The notes under the pieces are model-generated. The model saw only the letters and a list, made by a program, of their open reading frames with translations, did not search any database and had not been told where the DNA came from. DNA of 55,491 nucleotides from an uncultured Clostridia bacterium (lineage in GTDB: Bacteria > Bacillota > Clostridia > Christensenellales > UBA1242), in NCBI GenBank assembly GCA_947366545.1, contig CANBAL010000003.1:1-55491 (forward strand), written 5' to 3'. A program made the translations under genes and the position numbers. This document shows positions 1-7,886 of the stretch, in pieces (positions within the stretch are counted from its first letter, which is position 1; each line of letters opens with the position of its first letter).

Positions 1-1880
1 AGATAAAGCCCTGCAAAATTGCCTACCGACGAATCGCTATCTGAAATTGGCAGGTATTTGGTTACGCCACCGTTTGAATTATTGATTGACACTGTAATAT
101 CACTCATTGGCACATAGAGGTTGACATTATACCACTGGCTTGTCATACCATTTCTATGTACAATTCTGTATCTACCACTGCCGCTTGCGTTTTGTTTGTT
201 TACGGTGAATACCACCTTAAAGTTTACAGAATTTGTAGTATTTCCGTTTTGCTCAATTCTTGCAGTAAACCCATCGCCTTCTGTTTCAATCGACAGAAGA
301 TTGGTGCTGTCTTCACCCTCCAAAGTGAAATTGACATTTGGGTCTGCTGGGAATCTAACTGGATTAAGATTGGTGCTGTCCAGTTTTACGTTATAATCCC
401 CTGCAAATTCAAGATTTGCTGCTGTTGGAATTAGATTGAATTTTGTTTGGCAGACAGCCTTTTCGTTTTCATCCGAAATAAATTTAACTTCTACATTTTT
501 GATAGGAGATTGAACACCAGCGAGTATATACAATGTGCTTGCTGAAATTTTATCTGACCTAAAAGTCATTCCGTCTTGTGTGAAATGTACTCTGTCAAAG
601 TTGTTTGGAAGATAAAACTGCAAATCATCAAGTCTTCCGCTGATTGGGTATTTAACCTCTATTGTATAAAGTTTTGTCGCGGTTGGTATATCTGGAGTAA
701 ATTGAACAGTGTACTTCCCACCAAAAGCAAAATTATATGTGGTAAAGATGTCTTCACTATTTTCATTTGAAAGAGATTGCCCATTTTCCTTAATAACACT
801 AAGTTTCTCTATCTTCTCAAAGCAGCTGACCTTAAAGGCCTTGGTCTGATTGCTATAAGCAAGGTCTTTATATCCAAGGTCAAAGTAAACGCTAAACACA
901 TTGTTGACATAATGATTTTTAGCCTTAATCTCAAATATATAATCAGTTGTTTTTTCGTCAACATTTCTTCTTGTATCACTAAGTCTTACGCTAAGCTCGT
1001 CATTATCTTTCTTATAGTTATCTTTGTCTGCCTTATCTTTGTCATAGGCTATGTATTGCACTGGTGGTAATACCGCATCCATTGTAGGCAAACTTACCTT
1101 TACATAGACAATGTAGTTTTCGTCATTTGAAATGTTGGACACTATGCCTAAGGCTTTATCATAGTCAATCGCTGTAAAGCCTTGGCCTGAATATGACATT
1201 GATAAATCGCCGACTATTCCTAATGGTTCCATAACAGCAAGTTCCACAGGGGCATCATCAACGCCCTCCACAGAAGCAACTAGTTTGATTACTGGCTCGC
1301 CATACTCCGCACTTACTGTCAAAATATCTCCGTTGAGAGAAATTAAGCCGTCTTCAACAAAACTATTAAATTCATTATCAATTTTCCAAGTTACATCCCC
1401 TCTCGCATCTTGAGCAGGTTCTTTCTTAACAAGGAGGTTTGTGCTAAGTTCATTGTCCTGTCCTTTTATGACATAAGCGTGGCTTTTATCTGGGTTTTGG
1501 CTAATTGATGTTGTGCGATTGTATACTGACACAGAAATAGTAGACGATACGGTTGCATCATCTTTGCTTGTAACATATATTTCGGCGTCACCTTTTCCTA
1601 CTGCTTTTATGGTGATAACATTTCCACCAGCAACGGTTGAATACTCCGCAGTTGCAATGGCAGTATCAGGGTAGTTTGAAGAAACTGATACCTCCCCTCT
1701 ATCAATGCCCTTTACTGTTGCAACTACTGTGGTAACCTTCTCACTGTCATCATTAAGACAAATCTCAGTGTGGGTGTCGCTAAGTTCAATAGAAAGTTTT
1801 GGCGTATCGCATGCTGTGAACGCCAAACTTCCGCCAAGAAGAACAATCGTACTTAAAAGTCCTAGCCAAAACTTTTTCAT
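1..1880 (-). CDS. Secreted lipoprotein with bacterial Ig-like repeats (C-terminus outside window)
   Basis: An open minus-strand frame runs from the ATG at 1880 to the window edge without a stop (about 626 codons), so the gene is truncated by the window only. AGGAGG lies at 1885-1890. The N-terminus is Lys-Lys, a hydrophobic stretch, then LAFTAC, a somewhat atypical lipobox (Phe at -3), so lipidation at this Cys is probable but not certain. Residues about 25-110 resemble a Big_2 (Ig-like) domain: a VTVKG-type strand, an ATAEYS strand and a closing KAVGKGDAEIYV strand. Further beta-rich, Ser/Thr/Asn-rich segments without obvious catalytic motifs follow. It is probably a cell-surface adhesin or structural lipoprotein. 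The opposite strand also has short open frames, but they lack ribosome sites. Confidence 0.85.
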   Translation of the reverse strand, partial: MKKFWLGLLSTIVLLGGSLAFTACDTPKLSIELSDTHTEICLNDDSEKVTTVVATVKGIDRGEVSVSSNYPDTAIATAEYSTVAGGNVITIKAVGKGDAEIYVTSKDDATVSSTISVSVYNRTTSISQNPDKSHAYVIKGQDNELSTNLLVKKEPAQDARGDVTWKIDNEFNSFVEDGLISLNGDILTVSAEYGEPVIKLVASVEGVDDAPVELAVMEPLGIVGDLSMSYSGQGFTAIDYDKALGIVSNISNDENYIVYVKVSLPTMDAVLPPVQYIAYDKDKADKDNYKKDNDELSVRLSDTRRNVDEKTTDYIFEIKAKNHYVNNVFSVYFDLGYKDLAYSNQTKAFKVSCFEKIEKLSVIKENGQSLSNENSEDIFTTYNFAFGGKYTVQFTPDIPTATKLYTIEVKYPISGRLDDLQFYLPNNFDRVHFTQDGMTFRSDKISASTLYILAGVQSPIKNVEVKFISDENEKAVCQTKFNLIPTAANLEFAGDYNVKLDSTNLNPVRFPADPNVNFTLEGEDSTNLLSIETEGDGFTARIEQNGNTTNSVNFKVVFTVNKQNASGSGRYRIVHRNGMTSQWYNVNLYVPMSDITVSINNSNGGVTKYLPISDSDSSVGNFAGLY

Positions 1881-2100
1881 CTTTCCTCCTTGTTTAATGT
1901 TTGTAATTTGGAAACAATCATCCCTTCAAAAATCACAAAATTAAACTTTATGTAAAAAGTATAGTTTTGCTGGAGAAAATTGTCAAATAAATTACTAAAA
2001 TTATTATTAATAAAATAATAAATATTATTTGCATAAAGTAATATTTTTTAGCAAATTTTTATTTCCTAAAAAAATCAAAAAATTTAATTTTTATTTTTTA

Positions 2101-2129
2101 TTGCAATTTTTAATTAATTTTGCTATATT
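2101..2129 (+). promoter_or_regulatory. Sigma-A-type promoter for the TtcA-like gene
   Basis: TTGCAA (2101-2106), 17-nt spacer, TATATT (2124-2129). The predicted start near 2136 leaves a leader of about 15 nt containing the GAGGCGG ribosome site at 2141-2147. The rest of 1881-2150 is AT-rich with no other recognisable feature. Confidence 0.7.
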
Positions 2130-2150
2130 TTTCTTGAAAAGAGGCGGTTT

Positions 2151-2855
2151 ATGCAAAAAATACTAAGTGCATTACGAAAGGTATGCCAAGAAAACAACTT
2201 AATTGAAGACGGTGACAAAATTGCGGTAGGAGTGTCAGGGGGCAAGGATAGCCTTGTACTTTTGTCCGCTCTTGCCCGTTACAGAAATTTTAGTAAAGAA
2301 AAATTTGACATTGTGGCTATAAGTGTTGACCTTAGTGGCGGCCAAATGGATTACAGCAAAATAAGGGCGTTTTGTGGGGAGATAGGAGTGGAGTTTCATT
2401 TGGTGCCTTCAAATGTCTTTGAAGTGGTTTTTGACCTGAAAAAAGAGAAGAATCCTTGTAGTTTATGTGCAAACATGAGACGCGGTATTTTGAATAGTAA
2501 GGCAAAAGAACTGGGATGCAATAAAGTGGCGTTAGGGCATCACAAAGATGACCTTATTGAAACTTTTATCATTTCACTTTTCTTTGAAGGGCGCTTGTCC
2601 ACCTTTAAACCTATAAGTTATCTATCTAATACAGACCTCTATGTTATACGCCCCCTTCTTTATTCAAGTGAGCAGGAAATCATTTCTGCAAGTGCAAGTC
2701 TTCCAGTTTTACAAAACATATGCAAAGTGGACCACAAAACGCAGCGAGAAAAAGCAAAAGAAATATTAAAAAAATTCGATGAAAAATACCCCGATTCAAA
2801 AAATAAAATATTTAATGCAGTTATTCACAAAGAAAGATATAATTTATTTGATTAA
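2151..2855 (+). CDS. TtcA/TilS-family PP-loop tRNA-modifying enzyme
   Basis: A 234-residue ATP-pyrophosphatase of the N-type PP-loop superfamily, closest in layout to TtcA, which makes 2-thiocytidine at tRNA position 32 through an ATP-adenylated intermediate and an iron-sulfur cluster. Seen: the PP-loop SGGKDS at residues 29-34, the CSLC pair (Cys103, Cys106) followed by a RRGILN segment, the LGHHKDD motif near 128-134, and a third cysteine (Cys191) in ICKVDHKTQRE, matching the third cluster ligand of TtcA. It is shorter than E. coli TtcA, as is common for Firmicute homologues. The start has GAGGCGG and its own promoter, so it is transcribed alone. TilS is less likely because TilS lacks the CxxC pair. 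Confidence 0.85.
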   Translation: MQKILSALRKVCQENNLIEDGDKIAVGVSGGKDSLVLLSALARYRNFSKEKFDIVAISVDLSGGQMDYSKIRAFCGEIGVEFHLVPSNVFEVVFDLKKEKNPCSLCANMRRGILNSKAKELGCNKVALGHHKDDLIETFIISLFFEGRLSTFKPISYLSNTDLYVIRPLLYSSEQEIISASASLPVLQNICKVDHKTQREKAKEILKKFDEKYPDSKNKIFNAVIHKERYNLFD

Positions 2856-2868
2856 ATAGAAAATTAAA

Positions 2869-2908
2869 TAAAAAATCGAAAAAAATTAATTATTTTTCGA
2901 TTTTTTTA
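2869..2908. terminator. Bidirectional intrinsic terminator
   Basis: A-rich arm with ATCGAAAAA and its complement TTTTTCGAT, with A and T tracts on either side, between convergent genes ending at 2855 and 2918. It can serve both strands. Confidence 0.75.
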
Positions 2909-2917
2909 TTATTTTTT

Positions 2918-3451
2918 TTAATTTCTGCAATTAATTATTCTAATTTCTATTGCATTTTTTTGAGAATTTATTAACGTAATTATCTCCGAAATTTCTCTGT
3001 TTACTTCTGCTGTGAAGCCCCCTCTTGAAAGAGTGTTTGCCACCACCAGCATGTCGTCAAGATAACCATTTACCGTGCGAAACCCAGTACAAATATTTCC
3101 GCCAAGCACAGGCAGCGGTAACCTTTGACAACGGCAATTATTTCGCCCGCCTAATCTTACGCTGACACTAAGTGCAAGTTCAGTCACCCTATCATTTTCA
3201 CTCATTAGTGTCAAAAAAATAGGGTCGAAGTTAATTGAGTATAATGGCTGGTATAGTAGATTTAATATCTTTGACATTTTATAAAGCCTGCACGCAAGCA
3301 CCACACCCTCTTCGTTACTTATGGGATTATTCACAGGTGCTGGCGTAGGCCTTGGCGTTACCACTGGCTGTGGCTGAGTAGTAGGCTGCGGAGGAGTCGG
3401 ATTTTCAATCAACACCTCTGTCCTATTATCTAAATTATGTATATTTATCAT
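2918..3451 (-). CDS. Unknown protein with proline-rich N-terminal linker
   Basis: A 177-residue protein that I do not recognise. Start ATG at 3451 with GGGAG five to six bases upstream. Residues about 15-45 are Pro/Thr/Gln-rich, a disordered linker of the kind seen in surface or spore-coat proteins. The rest is mixed helical, with several cysteines in a short stretch (NNCRCQR, then NICTG) and a final NCRN. There is no signal peptide or membrane segment. It stands alone, convergent with the TtcA-like gene and divergent from gpmI, with 41 bp between its start and the gpmI promoter. A coat or structural role is only a guess. Confidence 0.65.
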   Translation of the reverse strand: MINIHNLDNRTEVLIENPTPPQPTTQPQPVVTPRPTPAPVNNPISNEEGVVLACRLYKMSKILNLLYQPLYSINFDPIFLTLMSENDRVTELALSVSVRLGGRNNCRCQRLPLPVLGGNICTGFRTVNGYLDDMLVVANTLSRGGFTAEVNREISEIITLINSQKNAIEIRIINCRN

Positions 3452-3492
3452 TTTTTCTCCCTACAAATATTTATATGCATATTACTATCGGT

Positions 3493-3522
3493 TTGACAAA
3501 GCATGATGAAAAGATATAAAAT
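3493..3522 (+). promoter_or_regulatory. Promoter of gpmI
   Basis: TTGACA (3493-3498) with a -10 of TATAAA at 3515-3520 (16-nt spacer) or TAAAAT at 3517-3522 (18-nt spacer). It lies downstream of an in-frame ATG at 3503, so that ATG cannot be the translation start. Confidence 0.75.
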
Positions 3523-3541
3523 ACTGTTATTAGGAGAAATT

Positions 3542-5041
3542 ATGGTAACACTCGTAATTTTAGACGGCTTCGGCCTTTCTAAAAAGAAATTTGGCAATGC
3601 GATAAAAGCGGCAGGAACACCTAACCTCGACAAACTTTTAAAGATGTATCCACATACCGAGTTGGAGGCAAGCGGCGAGGCGGTAGGCCTTCCGGATGGA
3701 CAAATGGGTAATTCCGAGGCTGGACACTTAACTATTGGAAGTGGAAGAGTTGTTTTACAAGACTTAAAACTTATTGACACTGAAATTGCAAATGGCAACT
3801 TTTTTAAAAATCCCGCCCTTATTAAAGCAATGAGGCATGCAGAAAAGAACAAATCCAATCTTCACATTATGGGAATAATTTCAGACGGACGAGTGCATGC
3901 TGATATCGCGCATCTTTTTGCAATACTTCGTCTTGCTAAAAACTATGATATACCTCACATATATATTCACGCCTTTCCTGATGGCAGAGACACTCCACCC
4001 AAAAGTGCAAAAAAATACATTTCGGAGTTAGAAAACATTATCTCTGGTACAAATGCAAGTATTGGCACAGTTGTTGGCCGAGTTTTACTTGACCGAGAAC
4101 TGAGATACGATAGAGTACAGAAAATGTATGACCTTCTTGTTTTTGGAAAGGGAGAAAAGGCAAAAAGTGCAATGGATGCTGTGAAAACAAGTTATCAGCG
4201 CGGTATCACAGATGAATTTATTGAGCCTTTTGTTATTGGTGAAAACGCTCGCGTGCAGGACGGCGACAGTTTAATATTCTATAATTTTCGAACGGATAGA
4301 GAGCGTGAGATTACTTTTGCGTTCACCGATCCTAAATTTAAGGAATTTAAAACAAAAAAGCTCAAAAACTTTCTTTTCACTCAAATGGTGCAATATGCTG
4401 ATAATTTAGCACACTTAAACACTGCGTATCCACCTAAATCTGTGGATAACAATCTTGCCGAAATTCTTTCAAAAGAGGAAAAAACTCAATTCCATATTGC
4501 CGAAACTACAAAATACATGCATGTTACCTATTTCTTCAATGGGATGTCAGATGTTCAATACAAGGGAGAAACTCGAAAACTGATTGACACAATAGACACA
4601 AATAGTTATGCGTATTATCCTAAAATGCGTGCACTTGAAATTACAGAAAACACCCTTGACGCGATTGCATCAAATAAATATGACTTTATACTTGTAAACT
4701 ACTCTAATCCTGATATGGTTGGGCATACCGGCAATTTTGAAGCGACAAAAGAGGCAGTCACCTGTGTAGAAAAACAGGCATACGCTTTGGCTCTCGCCAC
4801 TCTTATGGCTGGTGGAGAATGTATTATCACCGCTGACCATGGTAACGCAGAAGAAATGATTGACAAGGATGGCAACCCTATCACTTCACACACAACCAAC
4901 AAAGTGCCTTTTATACTTGTAAGCGAGAAAAATAAAAAAACGAAACTGAAAAAACATGGCACCCTTGCAAATATCGCGCCTACCATTCTTAAACTTATGC
5001 ACCTTGAGGCTCCAAAAGATATGGAAAAGCCACTCTTCTAA
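3542..5041 (+). CDS. gpmI: 2,3-bisphosphoglycerate-independent phosphoglycerate mutase
   Basis: Glycolytic, Mn-dependent enzyme interconverting 3- and 2-phosphoglycerate through a phosphoserine; cytosolic. The 499 residues are the usual family length. Seen: LDGFG with metal-binding Asp8, the phosphorylated serine in GNSEAGH (Ser58), DGRVHADIAH, FPDGRDTPP, the GRVLLDRELRYDR segment, NFRTDRERE and the second metal cluster TADHGNAEEM. The start at 3542 has AGGAGA upstream; a longer in-frame start at 3503 is rejected because the promoter overlaps it. The gene is monocistronic; in many Clostridia gpmI sits in a gap-pgk-tpi operon, which is absent here. Confidence 0.97.
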   Translation: MVTLVILDGFGLSKKKFGNAIKAAGTPNLDKLLKMYPHTELEASGEAVGLPDGQMGNSEAGHLTIGSGRVVLQDLKLIDTEIANGNFFKNPALIKAMRHAEKNKSNLHIMGIISDGRVHADIAHLFAILRLAKNYDIPHIYIHAFPDGRDTPPKSAKKYISELENIISGTNASIGTVVGRVLLDRELRYDRVQKMYDLLVFGKGEKAKSAMDAVKTSYQRGITDEFIEPFVIGENARVQDGDSLIFYNFRTDREREITFAFTDPKFKEFKTKKLKNFLFTQMVQYADNLAHLNTAYPPKSVDNNLAEILSKEEKTQFHIAETTKYMHVTYFFNGMSDVQYKGETRKLIDTIDTNSYAYYPKMRALEITENTLDAIASNKYDFILVNYSNPDMVGHTGNFEATKEAVTCVEKQAYALALATLMAGGECIITADHGNAEEMIDKDGNPITSHTTNKVPFILVSEKNKKTKLKKHGTLANIAPTILKLMHLEAPKDMEKPLF

Positions 5042-5062
5042 GCACTATTTCGCGATATTATT

Positions 5063-5090
5063 TTGACTTAAAACAAATTTCGACTAAAAT
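5063..5090 (+). promoter_or_regulatory. Leaderless-type promoter
   Basis: TTGACT (5063-5068), 16-nt spacer, TAAAAT (5085-5090), then six bases and the ATG at 5097. The predicted transcription start falls on the start codon, and no Shine-Dalgarno sequence is present. Confidence 0.65.
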
Positions 5091-5096
5091 AGACAT

Positions 5097-5714
5097 ATGA
5101 TTTTTACAAGAAACTTTAAAATCATATTGTCTGCTTTGTTCTGCTTTTTGGTGAGCATTTTCTCGTGCCTTGCCTTCCTTTTGTTTTCTGTTCCCAAGGC
5201 CCAGCCACTCACCTTCACTATTAAAGACATATATCTTGAAATTGGAGAAAGCATTTATATAGATTATGAAGTAAACTATGATGACGCAGAAGTCTTTTTC
5301 TCTATTGCAAACACTTCCATTGCTTTAGTAGAAAACAACAAAGTTGTTGCACTTAGTGAAGGAAGTACATATTTAAGAGGCTCCGCTTCATATAATGGTG
5401 AAGTGTGTTACGCAGGATGCAATATTGTTGTTTCTGCTCAACACAAACAAAATTACTCGTTTATTGTTTCAGTACTGAATGGAGGATATTACGAAAACAA
5501 TACAATCTTTTCTCAAAATAATACATATTTCACCTTAACTGTTGTAGACAAAAATAACACTGAGCAAGATATTCAAGACATACTATATGATACCGATTGC
5601 ATTTCGCAAGAATTTAAAATATTCTATCTAGATAACAATTTTGAAGGCGTTTTACACTTTGAATGCCCGTCGATAAACTTCTCTTTTGATATAACTGTGA
5701 AAAAATTTCAATAA
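5097..5714 (+). CDS. Small secreted protein with Ig-like (Big_2) domain
   Basis: A 205-residue exported protein. The N-terminus (about residues 5-38) is a long hydrophobic signal or anchor following Arg and Lys. Residues about 40-112 fit a Big_2-type Ig fold: an LEIGES strand, a FSIANTSIALV strand and the closing ALSEGSTYLRGSASY segment. A second beta-rich half of about 85 residues is not recognised. It may remain membrane-anchored, since no clear signal peptidase site is visible. The gene stands alone with a promoter directly against the ATG. It resembles in style the lipoprotein at 1-1880 but lacks a lipobox. Function unknown, probably envelope-associated. Confidence 0.75.
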   Translation: MIFTRNFKIILSALFCFLVSIFSCLAFLLFSVPKAQPLTFTIKDIYLEIGESIYIDYEVNYDDAEVFFSIANTSIALVENNKVVALSEGSTYLRGSASYNGEVCYAGCNIVVSAQHKQNYSFIVSVLNGGYYENNTIFSQNNTYFTLTVVDKNNTEQDIQDILYDTDCISQEFKIFYLDNNFEGVLHFECPSINFSFDITVKKFQ

Positions 5715-5729
5715 AATAACAAAAAATGG

Positions 5730-5758
5730 TTGACTTGAAGGTTAATTCAAGGTATAAT
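5730..5758 (+). promoter_or_regulatory. tRNA-Ile promoter with embedded palindrome
   Basis: TTGACT (5730-5735), 17-nt spacer, TATAAT (5753-5758). The spacer holds the perfect inverted repeat CTTGAA-GGTTAA-TTCAAG (5734-5751), placed as operators of MerR-type regulators are, although those usually have a 19-nt spacer. Confidence 0.75.
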
Positions 5759-5763
5759 TCTAT

Positions 5764-5844
5764 TGCGTTAATTAAAGAAGCAAAATATATTTTCTTTTTC
5801 CTCATATAATCCCTCTTGAGATAAAGACCGCTTCTTAAAACGCA
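5764..5844 (+). other. Stem-loop forming the whole tRNA-Ile 5' leader
   Basis: TGCGTT (5764-5769) pairs with AACGCA (5839-5844), and AAGAAGC (5775-5781) pairs with GCTTCTT (5830-5836), giving a two-part stem closing a 48-nt loop. It starts at the predicted transcription start and ends five bases before the mature tRNA. Confidence 0.6.
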
Positions 5845-5848
5845 TTAT

Positions 5849-5925
5849 AGACTTGTAGCTCAGTCGGTTAGAGCACCACCCTGATAAGGTGGGGGTCGGT
5901 GGTTCGAGTCCACTCAAGTCTACCA
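5849..5925 (+). tRNA. tRNA-Ile (anticodon GAT)
   Basis: A 77-nt tRNA with encoded CCA. Acceptor AGACTTG pairs with CAAGTCT; the D-arm is GCTC/GAGC; the anticodon stem CCACC/GGTGG encloses CTGATAA with anticodon GAT; the variable loop is GGGTC; the T-arm loop is TTCGAGT. It is not next to rRNA genes here. Confidence 0.95.
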
Positions 5926-5926
5926 G

Positions 5927-5956
5927 AAAATAGCCCGTTTGAGGCTATTTTTTATT
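5927..5956 (+). terminator. tRNA-Ile terminator
   Basis: AAAATAGCC, 7-nt loop, GGCTATTTT followed by a T-rich tract, directly behind the CCA end. Confidence 0.8.
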
Positions 5957-6008
5957 TTGCCACCCCACCTTGTGCTGCAAGGTAGCACGCAAAGTGAAAC
6001 TTTGCATC

Positions 6009-6270
6009 AGGGTGGCACCCTGTTAGTTTACGCATCAAATTTATTTGATATAAGGTGGGGGCGCTGTCGGAGCGGACAAGAAGCAGATGCGCTCGGCCAC
6101 TCGCTTTCGCTCGTAACGAGTCCACTAGAGGTCTACCAGAGAAGGAGTGGCGAAAACGCAACTTCTTTTTTTTATTATGAGCAAGGCAAATTTAAGGCAA
6201 CCTAGTTGATACTTCGCCACTCATCTCTACCAGAAAAAAGAATGGCATTTACCATTCTTTTTTATTTCTT
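6009..6270 (+). pseudogene. Shattered second copy of tRNA-Ile plus a third 3' end with terminator
   Basis: Pieces of tRNA-Ile occur in the right order but with inserts between them: CACCCTG (6016-6022), a 28-nt insert in the anticodon loop, TAAGGTGGGGG (6051-6061), a GC-rich hairpin insert, CGAGTCCACT (6117-6126) and GTCTACCAGA (6131-6140). An inverted piece, CAGGGTGG, precedes it. A third 3' end, TCTACCAGAAAA (6226-6237), is followed by its own hairpin terminator (AAGAATGG/CCATTCTT and T-run, to about 6270). An open frame across this block has no ribosome site and is not a gene. The block fills the gap between the tRNA and the next CDS. Confidence 0.65.
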
Positions 6271-6726
6271 TAAATTGTCTTTACCATTTATATTTAGATT
6301 TTCTCTTAACTTTATAGATAAATCGTTTAAATTTGAGTACGCAATAAAAGTAGCATTAGGATATGCCCCCGTTACCATATTACTGATATACGATGTTTCT
6401 TCATAGCAAAAAACAACCTCTTTATTTCTTTCATGTGCAACGCCAAGTTCTAACCCCATTCCAGTAGAAAGTGCTGATAAGTCACACACAATCAAATCAC
6501 TGTTACGAACACAATCAAGGTCGTAATCCACCATTACCTTGTCAATTTCTAACTTATTACGATTCGGATTGTTTGCTATACATTTCTCTCTAAAATTCCA
6601 AATATCATCGGGGGTGATCAATTCTACATTTTCAAAACAATCTATCAAAACATTTCTATACGTTTGATATTTATTCAACTGTTTTTTATCGGTAGAACTA
6701 ACTGCACCTGCTAAAAATATTCTCAT
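6262..6726 (-). CDS. Nucleoside 2-deoxyribosyltransferase-like protein
   Basis: A 154-residue protein resembling the nucleoside 2-deoxyribosyltransferase / DUF4406 fold. Seen: the N-terminal beta strand IFLAGAV; the middle segment DYDLDCVRNSDLIVCDL, where family members place an acidic residue near the sugar; and the characteristic TGMGLELGVAHERNKEVVF helix with its catalytic-type Glu. These enzymes swap or hydrolyse the base of deoxynucleosides or related nucleotides in the cytosol; the substrate cannot be told here. The ATG at 6726 has AAGGAG upstream. Its upstream 50 bp hold a repeat also found before the gene at 7753. The 3' end runs into the terminator at 6232-6270. Confidence 0.75.
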   Translation of the reverse strand: MRIFLAGAVSSTDKKQLNKYQTYRNVLIDCFENVELITPDDIWNFREKCIANNPNRNKLEIDKVMVDYDLDCVRNSDLIVCDLSALSTGMGLELGVAHERNKEVVFCYEETSYISNMVTGAYPNATFIAYSNLNDLSIKLRENLNINGKDNLKK

Positions 6727-6728
6727 GA

Positions 6729-6770
6729 TTACTCCTTTTCTTCAAAATAAAATCCATAAACGGCAACTTT
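6729..6770 (-). repeat. Direct repeat copy A, possible gene remnant
   Basis: About 42 bp closely matching 7756-7797, in the same orientation. Read on the minus strand it encodes KVAVYGFYFEEKE and a stop, whereas the other copy reads KVADYGFCFEEKG. Together they look like the C-terminal end of a lost gene. Confidence 0.6.
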
Positions 6771-6777
6771 TATTCAT

Positions 6778-7308
6778 TTATATGCATTTTTTTAAATACT
6801 CTTCCTTTGTAATGCCAAAAAATTTAAACGCTGTTATTTTTTGAGTTGCCTCGTTAAAGGCGTAATTCTTAATACTGCCTTCGTAATTCATAAGCAGTTT
6901 TTCTTGTAATATTTTAGTCGAGGCGTAATTATCTTCAAAGCAATCCGCTTCAATTCTATGCATACCTCCCTCTATAAAACAATATTTTACCACCGCTTTG
7001 CATGCCTCTGTACAATACCCTTTATTCCAATAATCTGCGTTAAACACATAAGAAAGTTCACCACAATTATTATCCTTATTTAATTTAACCCCACATGTTC
7101 CGATCATTTTGTTGTTTTCTTTTAGTACAACGGCAAAACTATATGGATTTGGCTCAGACTTTTTCTTTTTTTCAAAATATCTTTCCGCTGCTTCGTGAGA
7201 CATTCTATGCACAAATCTTCCCACCTGCTCTGACTTAAAAATATCATAAAAGTCTTCTAAATCGTCTTGTGTCATAGGCCTTAAAATTAATCTGTTTGTT
7301 TCAATCAT
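6778..7308 (-). CDS. GNAT-family N-acetyltransferase (RimJ/RimL type)
   Basis: A 176-residue acetyltransferase of the Acetyltransf_3 type, which transfers acetyl from acetyl-CoA to a protein N-terminus or small amine. Seen: the opening IETNRLILRPMTQDDLEDFYDIF typical of RimJ/RimL relatives, the strand MIGTCGVKLN, the YWNKGYCTEACKAVVKYCF segment that forms the CoA-binding loop and helix, and HRIEADCFEDNYASTKILQEKL, the conserved C-terminal motif. The substrate is unknown. It follows the gene at 7310-7753 with one base between them and has AAGGAG before the ATG, so the two form an operon. Confidence 0.88.
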   Translation of the reverse strand: MIETNRLILRPMTQDDLEDFYDIFKSEQVGRFVHRMSHEAAERYFEKKKKSEPNPYSFAVVLKENNKMIGTCGVKLNKDNNCGELSYVFNADYWNKGYCTEACKAVVKYCFIEGGMHRIEADCFEDNYASTKILQEKLLMNYEGSIKNYAFNEATQKITAFKFFGITKEEYLKKCI

Positions 7309-7309
7309 A

Positions 7310-7753
7310 TTAATTTATCTCCTTATATTTTGAAATAACCACTTCGTCTATATATTTTTTATTGAAAAATTTTTCCTTTCTTGTTACTTCAGTTTGATAA
7401 GAAGCGTTATCTAGCATAATGGCTAAGTTCTTAAAAGTTGAATTGCAATAATAATCAATTTTTTGAACTGGCAAATTGTCGATGTTTGAAATAATATACT
7501 CATCGCTCTTTCGAAAATCGCATGAAGGGTAAATGGCAAGCCTTTGCGTTTGTTCATCAAATTGAAATTTTATAATCAAATCCCCCTTTTGCAAATAAAA
7601 TTTTTTGTCAGATGTAATATTTGCTTTAGTCTTATCTTTTTGAAGATTTATTTTAAATTCTGAATTTAAAATATTGCTTTCATTTAAAATGGCAATTTCC
7701 TCATCTGCAAGATTGCGAAAACCTTTCATAAAATTTAAAATTTCGTTTTTCAT
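7310..7753 (-). CDS. Unknown small cytosolic protein
   Basis: A 147-residue protein without recognised motifs, signal or membrane segment. It is Lys/Asn/Ile-rich. The N-terminal third is probably helical (FMKGFRNLADEEIAILNES) and the middle beta-rich (KFYLQKGDLIIKFQFDEQ). It could be a small SRPBCC- or immunity-like protein, but that is speculation. The ATG at 7753 has GGGGAG upstream and overlaps by ATGA the stop of the remnant reading frame in the repeat at 7756-7797. It is the first gene of a two-gene operon with the acetyltransferase. Confidence 0.7.
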   Translation of the reverse strand: MKNEILNFMKGFRNLADEEIAILNESNILNSEFKINLQKDKTKANITSDKKFYLQKGDLIIKFQFDEQTQRLAIYPSCDFRKSDEYIISNIDNLPVQKIDYYCNSTFKNLAIMLDNASYQTEVTRKEKFFNKKYIDEVVISKYKEIN

Positions 7754-7755
7754 CT

Positions 7756-7797
7756 TCTCCCCTTTTCTTCAAAACAAAATCCATAATCAGCGACTTT
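7756..7797 (-). repeat. Direct repeat copy B, possible gene remnant
   Basis: Partner of 6729-6770. The minus strand reads KVADYGFCFEEKGRR, then TGA overlapping the start codon of the gene at 7753. The two copies bracket the unknown gene and the acetyltransferase. Confidence 0.6.
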
Positions 7798-7886
7798 AAA
7801 ACCTAAAGTCTTTCATATTTTTATTATATCACATTCTTTAATGTTTTGTAATGTTTTTATAAATATTTCTATAAAAGATAGATTAT

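Noticed and set aside
1-1880. Plus-strand open frames opposite the lipoprotein gene
   Set aside because: They lack ribosome sites and recognisable products, while the minus frame has AGGAGG, a signal sequence and an Ig-like domain.
3503-3541. Longer start for gpmI
   Set aside because: The promoter -10 overlaps it, while AGGAGA and the conserved VTLVILDGFG start fit 3542.
5939-6205. Open reading frame of 88 codons downstream of tRNA-Ile
   Set aside because: It runs through the tRNA-derived pieces and hairpins, has no ribosome site and gives no plausible protein.
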